64,000 bases of DNA from Oscillospiraceae bacterium (GTDB taxonomy: Bacteria; Bacillota; Clostridia; Oscillospirales; Acutalibacteraceae), in contig SVOC01000006.1 in NCBI GenBank assembly GCA_015066625.1, positions 59,082 to 123,081 of the forward strand, written 5' to 3'. Position numbers and translations under genes: made by a program. Positions within the stretch are counted from its first letter, which is position 1. Each line of letters begins with the position of its first letter. Positions 17,663 through 25,953 of this stretch are shown piece after piece. The notes beneath the pieces were generated by a model. It had not been told where the DNA came from. It saw only the letters and a list, made by a program, of their open reading frames with translations, and ran no database searches.

Positions 17663-18859
17663 CTAAACATAATTCCTGTCAATGGTAACAACGGTAAAAT
17701 ATCTCTTATCCTCTGCTTTTATTTTCATTTCAAGCAGTTCCTTGAATTCCGATTCGCTGTATTCGCATTTTCTCGGCAGAAGAACATCAAAAATAAGGTT
17801 TGTGTGGGAAGGTCCGTCAACAATTCTGAAATCGTGAATTGAGGCATCGCCGCATATCCCTTTAACCGCGTTTGCTGTCATTTCTTTAAGACCGTGGGTG
17901 CGTTCATCGTTGATTATTGGGTCCATATGGATTGATATTTCAATGCCAAGCTGCTCCTTGACCTGTCTTTCAATAAGGTCAACGGTATCGTGACTGTGCA
18001 TTATGTCAACATCTGCAGGTACTTCGGCGTGAAGCGAGCCTATTATTTTTGAATGACCGTAGCTGTGAAGCACAAGGTCGTGGATGCCCACAACACCGTC
18101 GTATGACATAACAAGCTCTTCAAGCTTATCAACAATCTCCTTTTCGGGAGGCTCGCCCAGAAGGGGCCCCATTGTGCCTCTGATTATATCAATACCCGCA
18201 TAGATGATTACAAGGGCAACGATTATACCCATAACCGCATCGAGGGGCAGGTCAGTGTATTTTGATGCAACAAGGGCAATCAGAGAGCAGGTTGTGGCGG
18301 CGATATCGCCTATACTGTCGGTAACAACAGCCTTTACCGCAACGGAATTAACCATTTTACCAATTTTCGCATTGAATGCGGCAAGCCATATTTTGCCCAG
18401 AATCGAGAAAATAAGAACAACAACCGCAGGCACGCTGAAAATCACTGCTTCGGGGTTTGAGAATTTATCAACGGATGTTTTAATGAGCTCAACACCCATT
18501 ATGAGGATGAAGAAAGCAAGCGTCAGTGCGGATATGTATTCAACTCTGCCGTGACCGAAAGGATGCTCGTCGTCGGCAGGCTTGCCCGAAATTCTGAAGC
18601 CTGCAAGATTTATCACCGACGAAGCGGCATCAAAGATATTATTGACACCGTCTGCCATAATTGAAACACTTTTCGTTATCGCACCGAAAATCATTTTGAA
18701 AACAGAAAGAATTACATTCAGCACGATACCGACAACACCGCTGAGCACGCCGAGACGGAGTCGGTCTTTTTCACCGGGTATGAATGCAACGGAGGTTTTG
18801 CCGCTCTTTTTTGTTTGTGTATAATCCTTTATGAAAAGCCTTAAAAGCAATTCCGTCAA
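17663..18859 (-). CDS. Cation diffusion facilitator family transporter
   Basis: A 398-residue CDF protein that would export Zn, Mn or similar divalent metals in exchange for protons. The first 30 residues are extra; then six helices with the metal-site motif ADGVNNIFDA in TM2, the HPFGHGRVEY loop, and the second site VTDSIGDI in TM5, followed by a cytoplasmic ACT-like dimer domain and a further C-terminal extension. The likely start is TTG at 18859, 8 nt after AAGGAG, which lies inside the end of the mscS gene; a GTG at 18868 overlaps the RBS. Translationally coupled to mscS. Confidence 0.88.
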   Translation of the reverse strand: MTELLLRLFIKDYTQTKKSGKTSVAFIPGEKDRLRLGVLSGVVGIVLNVILSVFKMIFGAITKSVSIMADGVNNIFDAASSVINLAGFRISGKPADDEHPFGHGRVEYISALTLAFFILIMGVELIKTSVDKFSNPEAVIFSVPAVVVLIFSILGKIWLAAFNAKIGKMVNSVAVKAVVTDSIGDIAATTCSLIALVASKYTDLPLDAVMGIIVALVIIYAGIDIIRGTMGPLLGEPPEKEIVDKLEELVMSYDGVVGIHDLVLHSYGHSKIIGSLHAEVPADVDIMHSHDTVDLIERQVKEQLGIEISIHMDPIINDERTHGLKEMTANAVKGICGDASIHDFRIVDGPSHTNLIFDVLLPRKCEYSESEFKELLEMKIKAEDKRYFTVVTIDRNYV

Positions 18860-18864
18860 AAATA

Positions 18865-19722
18865 TCACTCCTTAATAACGTGAATATCGAGCTGACCGTA
18901 GGGGATTGATATTCCGTTTTCATCGAAAGCAAGCTTTACCTTCTCCTGCATTGAATAGAATGCATTCCAATAGTTATCGCCTGAACACCATACAAGACAA
19001 GCAAGGTTGATTGAACTTGCGGAATGTTCTTTAACCGCAACAACGGGCTGAGGGTCGGAGAGGATAAGCTCGTTTTCTTTTATAACATTCAGAATAACTT
19101 CTTTTGCCTTGATGATATCCGCATCGTAGGAAATGGAATACATAAGGTCAATGCGTCTTTTTGTTTCGGCATTGTAATTTGTGATGTTGCTGCTTGTTAT
19201 GGTTGAGTTGGGTACTATAACCCGCTTGTTATCCAATGTGATAAGCACTGTATACATCATTTTTATTTCCTGAACCTTACCGCTGACGGAACCGATATCA
19301 ATAAAATCGCCGCTCTTGAACGGATGGTTGAAGAGTATCTGAATACCGCTGGCAAACTGACTTATGCTTGCCTGCAGACCGATACCTGCGGTAACACCTG
19401 CCGCACCCAGTGCGGTGACAAAAGAATTGACATCAATGTTAAGTGTGGAAAGCGCAGACAAAACAAAAACAAGACCTACTACAAACATTATAATTGTTTT
19501 TATGAATGAGTGTACCGAGGGGTCAACGCCCTTTGCACTCATTGCTTTCACTACAAGCTTGCCGATAAGCTTTGCTGCGATAATGCCTGCAACAATAATT
19601 ATCACTGCCGCAATAAACTGGGGCATTTTTGCAATAATGCGGTTGATTATGCCATCAAAATCTCTGCTTTTGATGAGTTCAAGAATAGTGGCTTCACCTG
19701 TGTTAAGATAAAATAAATTCAT
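18865..19722 (-). CDS. mscS: Small-conductance mechanosensitive channel (MscS family)
   Basis: A 285-residue MscS-type channel: three N-terminal helices, the pore-lining TM3 with ALGAAGVTAGIGLQASISQFASG, and the beta domain starting with FKSGDFIDIGSVSGKVQEI. It relieves hypo-osmotic stress in the cytoplasmic membrane. Length is close to E. coli MscS (286). It is followed by the CDF transporter, whose RBS lies in its final codons. Possible misreading as a different MscS paralogue type is minor; channel selectivity cannot be told. Confidence 0.92.
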   Translation of the reverse strand: MNLFYLNTGEATILELIKSRDFDGIINRIIAKMPQFIAAVIIIVAGIIAAKLIGKLVVKAMSAKGVDPSVHSFIKTIIMFVVGLVFVLSALSTLNIDVNSFVTALGAAGVTAGIGLQASISQFASGIQILFNHPFKSGDFIDIGSVSGKVQEIKMMYTVLITLDNKRVIVPNSTITSSNITNYNAETKRRIDLMYSISYDADIIKAKEVILNVIKENELILSDPQPVVAVKEHSASSINLACLVWCSGDNYWNAFYSMQEKVKLAFDENGISIPYGQLDIHVIKE

Positions 19723-19807
19723 TGGCTTTCTCCTGGCAAAACAATATTATTTCTATTATACAAAAAGAAGCAATAAAAAGCAAGTGGGATAAATCAATGA
19801 TTTTGGG

Positions 19808-19836
19808 TTGACAAACCGACAGAAATGCACTATAAT
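19808..19836 (+). promoter_or_regulatory. Consensus sigma-A promoter of tRNA-Leu(UAA)
   Basis: TTGACA at 19808-19813, 17-bp spacer, TATAAT at 19831-19836: a perfect consensus, about 50 nt before the tRNA, as expected for a strong stable-RNA promoter. Confidence 0.9.
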
Positions 19837-19891
19837 GGTAACGCTGAATTGGTGAAAAAGGGCATTTTATGTTCCGACCGTCGGCAAAGTT

Positions 19892-19978
19892 GCCGGTGTG
19901 GCGAAATCGGCAGACGCAAGGGACTTAAAATCCCTCGGTGGCAACACCGTACCGGTTCAAGTCCGGTCACCGGCACCA
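19892..19978 (+). tRNA. tRNA-Leu, anticodon UAA
   Basis: A class II tRNA with long variable arm. The acceptor GCCGGTG (19892-19898) pairs with CACCGGC (19968-19974); the discriminator A and an encoded CCA follow (19975-19978). The anticodon loop CTTAAAA gives anticodon TAA, reading UUA. The T arm GGTTCAAGTCC is intact. Confidence 0.97.
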
Positions 19979-20014
19979 GAATGCCTTCCGCTTGCGCATT
20001 CGGGGGCATTAATT

Positions 20015-20129
20015 AATGAATGATGAATAATTCGGGGCTCTCCCGTTTCTGTGTGATTTTCTCAGCAAGGGAACAACAATTGTGGTTATGCAGATTTCAA
20101 AAGAGCTTCTAAATTATTCATTGTTCATT
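20015..20129. repeat. Short element bounded by 18-bp imperfect inverted repeats
   Basis: In the 230-bp gap after tRNA-Leu, AATGAATGATGAATAATT (20015-20032) is matched in inverse at 20112-20129 with 16 of 18 identical. The 79-bp centre has no reading frame. Its size and form resemble a MITE or scar, but only one copy is visible here. The remainder of the 19723-20206 gap holds only the tRNA and its promoter. Confidence 0.4.
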
Positions 20130-20206
20130 TTTTTTGCTTTTTTTATTGTATTTAACAAATTTTACAGTTATAATTACTTTACAAGGTTGCAAAGGCGGCG
20201 ATAATT

Positions 20207-22546
20207 ATGGAGAAGAAAAAACTGTATATTCTGACCTATGACCACGGCGGCTACGTTCTTTGGAAGGACGAAGTCAAGCCCAGACTCAAAGATATTTTCG
20301 AGTGGATGGAAAAATATCCGAAGCTTAGAATAGGTCTTGATTATGAGTCATTTACGTTTGACGAATTTTCACGCTGTGACCCTGAAATTGTTGAGATGAT
20401 AGGCGAGCTTTTAAAGAAATATCCCGACAGAATCGGTCTCGGCGCAACAACCTACGGGCAGCCTCTTTCGCTGACAATATCAGAAGAATCCAATGCCCGT
20501 CAGCTCAGCTATGCCGTTAAAACCAATATGGAATATTTCGGAGTAACACCTCCCGTTTATGCCATTTCTGAGTTTGCTCTGAATAATCAGACTCCTCAGC
20601 TTGCAAAGCTTTGCGGCTACAAGGCGGCAATTCTCCGTTCTCATGTTATGGGCTATGGCTACACAAAAACCTTCGACTCGGCTTGGGGCAGATGGATAGG
20701 CAAAGACAAAACCGAAATGCCTGCCGTGCCTGTTTATGACGGTCAGGGCAGGGGATTCAACTGCACAACCGTTGACAACTGGATTTTGTCGCGTTGGCCG
20801 AGACATCTCAGATATTCTCTCGAAGATTTTGAGGATATGTTCTCAAAATACGAGCCCTTGCTTGCATCGCGCTATGACGATCTTACTCAGGAAATTGAGC
20901 CTCTGACTGAATATGTGGAAACAAAGGATAACTACGAATATGTTCTTCTTGAAGATATTCCCGAGCTTTACGGCGAGGCGGTTGATGAGCTTATCACCGA
21001 TGATAACGATTTCCATGTGCAGATGCCTTGGGGTTACTGCGGTAACGAAATTTTCAACGGTGTCCGTCAGAGCGAAGTGAATGCGGTTCAGGCAGAAAAG
21101 CTCAATGCATTTTCGGTTATGTTGGGCGGCGAAACATATCAGAATAAAACGGACGAAGCCTGGAAATACGCACTTGCGGCACAGCATCACGATGTAACAA
21201 TCTGCGGTTTGCTTGACCTTTCCCGCCGATTCATTCCCGCATCCATCAGTGCTTCGGATTATGTGAAAAACGAATCTGCCAAAACCTTTGCATCACGCTT
21301 TGCCAACAAAGACGGTAAGCCTGTTGCGGTGAATATGCATTCATTCGCTGTTGATGAGTGGGTTGATTTTAACGGCAGAAAGTATCACATAACCCTGCCT
21401 GCGTTCACTGCAAAAACCGTTTGCGGTTCCTCGGAAAAATATCCGTTTGAATGGGAAAACGGTGTGCTTGAAACTCCCGTTTACCGTGCGGTATTAACCG
21501 ATTGCGGTATTGCATATCTTGAAAATAAGCGCACGGGTCGTCGTATTTTTGATAACGGCAGTGAAAGCATTTTTACCGCACATATTGAAAATGCCGATTG
21601 TGTTTCAAAGGGTAAATGGAATGTCGAAATAAAAGATACATATGCTCTTGCCGTGTTTGAAGGCAATATCGGCAGCATTCCTTTCAGACTTGAAATGGCA
21701 TTTAACGGCGAGTCACCGCGTATTGACTGCAAAACCCGTTTTGAGCTTCATGGTGAACACGTCGGTATAACCGGCGAAAAGGCAGGCCTTGAAAAATCAA
21801 TTACCGTTGACGGCCACCGTCACGACGGCAAGCTGAATTTCAATATGAATCTTTGCCTTGATAATAACAGAAAAATGTTCCGTGATCTGCCTTATTCAAT
21901 CTCAGAATGGGACGGTCAGGTGAGAGTGACCGAGGATTACTGGTATGTTGAGGACCGTATTCTTATTGATAAGAAGGTATCGCCCGAAGAATCCTTTGCT
22001 TCAACGACCAACATTGAAGGTATATACTGGATAGGTCTCCGCGATGAAAAGGGCGGTGTTGCCGTGTTTAACAGAGGATGTATGGGTGGTATGGTCAAGG
22101 GTAACCGTCTGTCAATACCTCTTGTTTATGCAGATCTTTACCTTTGCGGAACAAAAATGCTTGACGGTGTGTATGAGGACGAATTTGCACTTATGTCATA
22201 TGATTCATCCGTATCCTGCACGGATATCCATCGTAATGCGGTTTCCTATTCATATCAGCCTCAGATTATTGCCTGCGAAAACGGTGACGGCGATTTGAAC
22301 AGCTTTGAAGCTGCGACGCTTAAATCCTGCGGCGGTGAGGTTATTCTCACAACCTTATACAACGAAAACGGCGCGCTTTACGCACGATTCTGCAATTATT
22401 CCGACGAGTCTGCAACTGCCGAATTCGGTTGTGCTTTCGGTAAAGCGGATGCAGAGGTTGATTTGCTTTGCAATGAGCTTGCGAAAATTGACGGCGGTAA
22501 ACTCAGCTTCCGACCCTGGGAAATCAAGACTGTAAGAATTAGATAA
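20207..22546 (+). CDS. GH38-like glycoside hydrolase
   Basis: A 779-residue cytoplasmic protein. The N-terminal 300 residues look like the GH38/GH57-type (beta/alpha)7 barrel: YILTYDHGGYVLWKDE at the first strand, the acidic block IGLDYESFTFDEFS, and SEFALNNQTPQLAKLCGYKA, which corresponds to the QLP-like segment of alpha-mannosidases. A helical part follows, then a long beta-sandwich tail (residues 390-779) as in GH38. Activity on alpha-mannosides is inferred; the nucleophile Asp cannot be fixed by eye. It is followed 12 nt later by a GH16 gene, so the two probably form an operon. Confidence 0.6.
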   Translation: MEKKKLYILTYDHGGYVLWKDEVKPRLKDIFEWMEKYPKLRIGLDYESFTFDEFSRCDPEIVEMIGELLKKYPDRIGLGATTYGQPLSLTISEESNARQLSYAVKTNMEYFGVTPPVYAISEFALNNQTPQLAKLCGYKAAILRSHVMGYGYTKTFDSAWGRWIGKDKTEMPAVPVYDGQGRGFNCTTVDNWILSRWPRHLRYSLEDFEDMFSKYEPLLASRYDDLTQEIEPLTEYVETKDNYEYVLLEDIPELYGEAVDELITDDNDFHVQMPWGYCGNEIFNGVRQSEVNAVQAEKLNAFSVMLGGETYQNKTDEAWKYALAAQHHDVTICGLLDLSRRFIPASISASDYVKNESAKTFASRFANKDGKPVAVNMHSFAVDEWVDFNGRKYHITLPAFTAKTVCGSSEKYPFEWENGVLETPVYRAVLTDCGIAYLENKRTGRRIFDNGSESIFTAHIENADCVSKGKWNVEIKDTYALAVFEGNIGSIPFRLEMAFNGESPRIDCKTRFELHGEHVGITGEKAGLEKSITVDGHRHDGKLNFNMNLCLDNNRKMFRDLPYSISEWDGQVRVTEDYWYVEDRILIDKKVSPEESFASTTNIEGIYWIGLRDEKGGVAVFNRGCMGGMVKGNRLSIPLVYADLYLCGTKMLDGVYEDEFALMSYDSSVSCTDIHRNAVSYSYQPQIIACENGDGDLNSFEAATLKSCGGEVILTTLYNENGALYARFCNYSDESATAEFGCAFGKADAEVDLLCNELAKIDGGKLSFRPWEIKTVRIR

Positions 22547-22558
22547 GGAGTGCGATTT

Positions 22559-23467
22559 ATGATTAAATCAATTCTGAAAATCTTCATAGCAATTCTTATG
22601 GCAATCAATCCTCAGATTTGCGAATTTCTTGACCTGGGCAAGCCTGCTCAGGGTCAGACCGTTGACATGAGCAAATTTGAGCTTGTGTGGGAGGATGAAT
22701 TCGAAGGTACCGAGCTTGACAGAAGCAAATGGGGCTTTTCCTGGTGGATAACCGAGCGTAAGGGCGGCTACTGGCACGAGGATATGGTCAGCGTAAAAGA
22801 CGGCAATCTTGTTATCAGAGCCGAATATCTCGATACTCCGCTTGAAAATTATTACCTTGATTCGGGTGTTGATATGCCCGAATACAAGCCCGGCTGGTAT
22901 ACGGGCAAGGTTACCACAAGAGGTCTCCACGAATGGCTTTACGGCTATTTTGAGGTACGCTGTATTCTTCCTGCCGCAACAGGTATGTGGAGTGCTTTCT
23001 GGTTTATGAACGAGGGCGTTTACAATGTAAATAACTCGGGCGAAGACGGCACGGAAATCGATGTTTTTGAGTCATTCTATTACAAGGACAACTGGTGGGG
23101 CAACGATGCCATTTCAACAGGTATTCATTATGACGGCTACGACGAGAAGACCCACCACGGCGAAGCGGTAGGCAAATACTTCATTGAGAATAACCCTTAT
23201 GAAGAATATAATACTTACGGTGTTGAGTGGAATGAAAATGAATACATTTTCTACATTAACGGCGTTGAAACCGCAAGAACATCAACCGGCGGCGTATCGA
23301 AGAATCCCGAATACATACTCCTTTCCTGTGAGTTTGCAGGAGAAAACGGTGTTCAGTTTTCTGACAGACACGGCACCGGCGAAATTTGGAAAACACCCAA
23401 AGAAAACTGGCCTGTCGAATTCAAGGTTGACTATGTAAAATGCTATCAGTATAAGGATAAGCTGTAA
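22559..23467 (+). CDS. Secreted GH16 endo-beta-glucanase/galactanase family enzyme
   Basis: A 302-residue GH16 protein. An N-terminal hydrophobic stretch (residues 4-20) acts as signal or anchor; the jelly-roll begins at FELVWEDEFEG. The catalytic signature E-x-D-x-x-E is in GTEIDVFESFY, with both Glu and the central Asp present. Trp-rich subsites (WGFSWW, GMWSAFWFMNEG) fit a beta-1,3 or mixed-linkage glucanase, but GH16 also includes other activities. AAGGAG is 8 nt before the ATG at 22559. Second gene after the GH38-like one; a terminator follows. Confidence 0.9.
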   Translation: MIKSILKIFIAILMAINPQICEFLDLGKPAQGQTVDMSKFELVWEDEFEGTELDRSKWGFSWWITERKGGYWHEDMVSVKDGNLVIRAEYLDTPLENYYLDSGVDMPEYKPGWYTGKVTTRGLHEWLYGYFEVRCILPAATGMWSAFWFMNEGVYNVNNSGEDGTEIDVFESFYYKDNWWGNDAISTGIHYDGYDEKTHHGEAVGKYFIENNPYEEYNTYGVEWNENEYIFYINGVETARTSTGGVSKNPEYILLSCEFAGENGVQFSDRHGTGEIWKTPKENWPVEFKVDYVKCYQYKDKL

Positions 23468-23468
23468 T

Positions 23469-23493
23469 AAAAGCACCCTTCGGGGTGCTTTTT
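23469..23493 (+). terminator. Terminator after the GH16 gene
   Basis: GCACCC (23473-23478), TTCG loop, GGGTGC (23483-23488), with flanking A and T runs that extend the stem and form the T tract. Confidence 0.92.
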
Positions 23494-23596
23494 AAGTGTA
23501 AAGTGCAGAGTGAATGGTCGCTCTGCTCCGAATTTTTTATTTATTCATTATTCTTTATTCTTTAAATGCATCGCAGGTACGACCTGCGGTCGCCCG

Positions 23597-23628
23597 AAAA
23601 AAGCGGAGGGGTTAATTCCCTCCGCTTT
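23597..23628 (-). terminator. Terminator of the BspA-like gene
   Basis: AAAGCGGAGGG (23600-23610) pairs with CCCTCCGCTTT (23618-23628); the minus-strand read ends in a T run, 5 nt past the stop codon. A separate small palindrome CGCAGGT-acg-ACCTGCG lies at 23572-23588. Confidence 0.9.
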
Positions 23629-23632
23629 ACCA

Positions 23633-25636
23633 TTAATAGAATTTGAAAAGTGTTTTAAAGAAATAAATTATTTTTAGCCAGAAATTTGCATCGGAATGGA
23701 AATATTCGCTGTCGCAAACAGGTTTACCGTTTTCGTCGGTAACAACTCTGCCTTTTGTGTCAACAACATACGCTTTGATAACAACTCTGCCCGTTGATGT
23801 TGATGTTACCTTGCAGTTGTTGCCGTATGCCTTGATTGTAACACCTTTACCCTCGGCAACCCATTTAACCGTATAGCCTTCGGGAAGGTTGGCGGTGGTT
23901 GCTGTGAGAGTTACGGACTCCATATATTTTATGGTGTGTTTTTCAACGGGACTTATCGCAATATAAATTCCGTTTATAAGGTCTTCGTCTGTGATTCTGT
24001 CGCAACTGTCGCAGAAACCGTCACTGTTGTTATCCGAATGAGTAATGACGGGGATAATTTCATTTGCCGTTACGGTGCCGCAGGCAGTACATTTTTTAAC
24101 CTTTTTGCCTTGTGCTGTGCAAGTAGCTTCAATAACGGTTTCCCATTCACCGTCGGTGTGAGCGATTACTGCGATATCTTCCGTATAGCTGTCACCGCAT
24201 CCGCAAGTGTATGTTATTATGCCTGTTTCTGTGCAGCTTGTGTCTTTTGTAATAGTTGATGAATAAGCATGAGAGTGCTCCTCAGTGTTATGACCATTGC
24301 ACAGCACAAAAGTATAACCGTTTGCTTCTGCATATTCTTTGGCATAGCAGTCCTCTGTATCTGAACAAATCGCGGTTGTAGGTTTCCAATTTGCAACATT
24401 CTCTTTGGTTATGCCTTCCATAGCGTATTCTTCCAATTCTTCTTCGGTTGAATTTTCAAGTGTTGAATTGATTTCTTGAATAAGCGATGCTTTTACGGTA
24501 TCATTTACAATAATTTCATTTCCGATTTCAGTAACACTCGACGGAATGTGGATATAATCCATAGCCATAGCGGCATAAAAAGCATTGTTGCCTATGCGAG
24601 TTACACTGTTAGGAATATCAATATATTCAAGATTGTAACTGTCAGCAAATGCACCATCATCTATATTTGTTATTCCATTTTCGATTATGATTTCCGAACA
24701 ATTACTTTCGCCCCAAACTGTGTCATAACCATCTGTAGATGTAATGGAACCAACACCCTTGGTAATAGTAATTTTTTTTATGTTTGCACAGTTTATAAAA
24801 CAATCTCTATCATAAACACTTTCTGATGCCGGAATTATTATTTCTTTAAGAGCATTGCATTGAGCAAACGCACACATACCGATTTCTACTACACTTTCAG
24901 GTATTCTTATACTTTCAAGTCCGGAATTGTAAAAAGCATAGTCATCGATATACAATACACTATCCGGAATCGTAACCGTTTGTAATCTTGTGCATTCGTA
25001 AAATGCATATCCGCCGATTTCGACCACGCTGTCAGGTATTGTTATACTGGTAATATTACTGCATTGAACAAAACATCCAACACGTATAATTGCTATTTTG
25101 TCAGAAATTTTTACACTTGTAAGTCCGGTACAACCGCCAAACACATAACCGCCTAAATTTGAGACACTGTCAGGGATAACTACACTTGTTAACCCTGTAC
25201 AACCATTAAATGCATAGCTACCTATTTCAACTACGCTTTCGGGAATAACTATACTTGTAATACCAATGCAATGAATAAAAGCATAGGCGCTTATCTCTTT
25301 TACGCTATCAGGGATGATTATGCTTGTTAGTTCAGTGCATTCACAGAAAGCATAGCTTCCGATTTTTATTACATTGAAACCACCGAGAGTAGAAGGAATA
25401 GTTATATTTCCGTTGATATTTTTATCTACCATGGTTATTGTTGCATAACCATTTTCATCAACAGTATATGTATAATAACCTTCGGTGTATGCTGTATCTG
25501 TTGCTGTTGCTTTTATTTCAAAGACAGCAGAAATTTCAGGCAATTCAAGTCCCACAAACCCCACAAGGGGTGTGGCTCCGAATATGAGTACGGTTGCAAG
25601 AAAAAGTGATAAAATCCGTTTCGCTGTTTTTAACAT
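23633..25636 (-). CDS. BspA-like leucine-rich-repeat surface protein
   Basis: A 667-residue secreted protein. Signal peptide at residues 1-38; then about 12 LRR_5 (Treponema/BspA-type) repeats of roughly 23 residues with the pattern IPDSV..IG.YAF.GCT.LTS, up to about residue 420. Next comes a Cys-rich stretch with CxCG and two C-T-x-C pairs, then an Ig-like domain near the C-terminus. Such proteins bind host matrix proteins or other bacteria in Bacteroides, Tannerella and Trichomonas; adhesion is inferred. The ATG at 25636 follows GGAGG at 8 nt. Transcription is likely controlled by the structured leader upstream (25645-25821). Confidence 0.88.
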   Translation of the reverse strand: MLKTAKRILSLFLATVLIFGATPLVGFVGLELPEISAVFEIKATATDTAYTEGYYTYTVDENGYATITMVDKNINGNITIPSTLGGFNVIKIGSYAFCECTELTSIIIPDSVKEISAYAFIHCIGITSIVIPESVVEIGSYAFNGCTGLTSVVIPDSVSNLGGYVFGGCTGLTSVKISDKIAIIRVGCFVQCSNITSITIPDSVVEIGGYAFYECTRLQTVTIPDSVLYIDDYAFYNSGLESIRIPESVVEIGMCAFAQCNALKEIIIPASESVYDRDCFINCANIKKITITKGVGSITSTDGYDTVWGESNCSEIIIENGITNIDDGAFADSYNLEYIDIPNSVTRIGNNAFYAAMAMDYIHIPSSVTEIGNEIIVNDTVKASLIQEINSTLENSTEEELEEYAMEGITKENVANWKPTTAICSDTEDCYAKEYAEANGYTFVLCNGHNTEEHSHAYSSTITKDTSCTETGIITYTCGCGDSYTEDIAVIAHTDGEWETVIEATCTAQGKKVKKCTACGTVTANEIIPVITHSDNNSDGFCDSCDRITDEDLINGIYIAISPVEKHTIKYMESVTLTATTANLPEGYTVKWVAEGKGVTIKAYGNNCKVTSTSTGRVVIKAYVVDTKGRVVTDENGKPVCDSEYFHSDANFWLKIIYFFKTLFKFY

Positions 25637-25644
25637 TCTCAATT

Positions 25645-25821
25645 CCTCCGCAAATAAAAAAGTGCGCAGCCGAAGCTACGCACAAAAAACGCATAGCTCC
25701 AATTGCTGCGACACAATTTTTTTCGTACCATAAACAAAGTATGCGAAAAAGAAGCCTGCATTTTTATCGGAAGATAAAAATACACACTTTGGCTTATGGT
25801 ACATATATAATTGTGTCGCAG
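25645..25821 (-). promoter_or_regulatory. Structured 5' leader of the BspA-like gene (candidate attenuator/riboswitch)
   Basis: The minus-strand transcript predicted from the promoter at 25826-25854 begins at the 5' arm of a 13-bp stem (CTGCGACACAATT at 25706-25718 with its complement at 25809-25821). Inside are nested stems GTACCATAA (25725-25733/25794-25802), CAAAGT (25735-25740/25786-25791) and TTTTTATC (25761-25768/25773-25780). Downstream lie two T-tract hairpins; the second (25662-25683) is a strong terminator 17 nt before the RBS. An alternative 9-bp pairing between 25690-25698 and 25674-25682 would block that terminator. This 317-bp gap holds no gene. A MITE-like insertion is the alternative reading. 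Confidence 0.55.
25656..25683 (-). terminator. Intrinsic terminator inside the BspA leader
   Basis: On the minus strand GTGCGTAGC-TTCG-GCTGCGCAC forms a 9-bp stem with one G-T pair and a UUCG loop, followed by six T. There is no minus-strand gene upstream for it to terminate, so it most likely attenuates the BspA-like gene. Confidence 0.8.
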
Positions 25822-25825
25822 TTTC

Positions 25826-25854
25826 AGTATATCAACTTTATTTCCAAAAGTCAA
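25826..25854 (-). promoter_or_regulatory. Sigma-A promoter of the BspA-like gene
   Basis: Read on the minus strand: TTGACT (25854-25849), 17-bp spacer, TATACT (25831-25826) with an extended TG. The start site would fall at about 25819, the first bases of the leader's closing stem. Confidence 0.72.
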
Positions 25855-25878
25855 CAAAACAGAAAAAATGAGGAATGT

Positions 25879-25892
25879 CGCACAAATGTTCG
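25879..25892 (+). promoter_or_regulatory. LexA/DinR-like SOS box
   Basis: CGCACAAATGTTCG matches the Gram-positive SOS operator CGAAC-N4-GTTCG in 9 of 10 fixed positions. It lies 8 bp upstream of the -35 of the Y-family polymerase gene, a class of gene normally under SOS control. Confidence 0.65.
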
Positions 25893-25900
25893 ATTTTCTA

Positions 25901-25929
25901 TTGAAATTATCGTTTTCAGGTGGTATAAT
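25901..25929 (+). promoter_or_regulatory. Promoter of the Y-family polymerase gene
   Basis: TTGAAA, 17-bp spacer, TATAAT with extended TGG before the -10 hexamer, 25 bp before the GTG start. Confidence 0.82.
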
Positions 25930-25953
25930 AGCAGGCGGACAGGAGGTGAAACC

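Noticed and set aside
23572..23588. Palindrome CGCAGGT-acg-ACCTGCG as an operator
   Set aside because: It is a single copy between two terminators with no promoter nearby.
25594..25953. Open frame extending the Y-family polymerase upstream by 120 codons
   Set aside because: It crosses the -35/-10, the SOS box and the leader of the divergent gene; the GTG at 25954 has an AGGAGG site and matches the family start.
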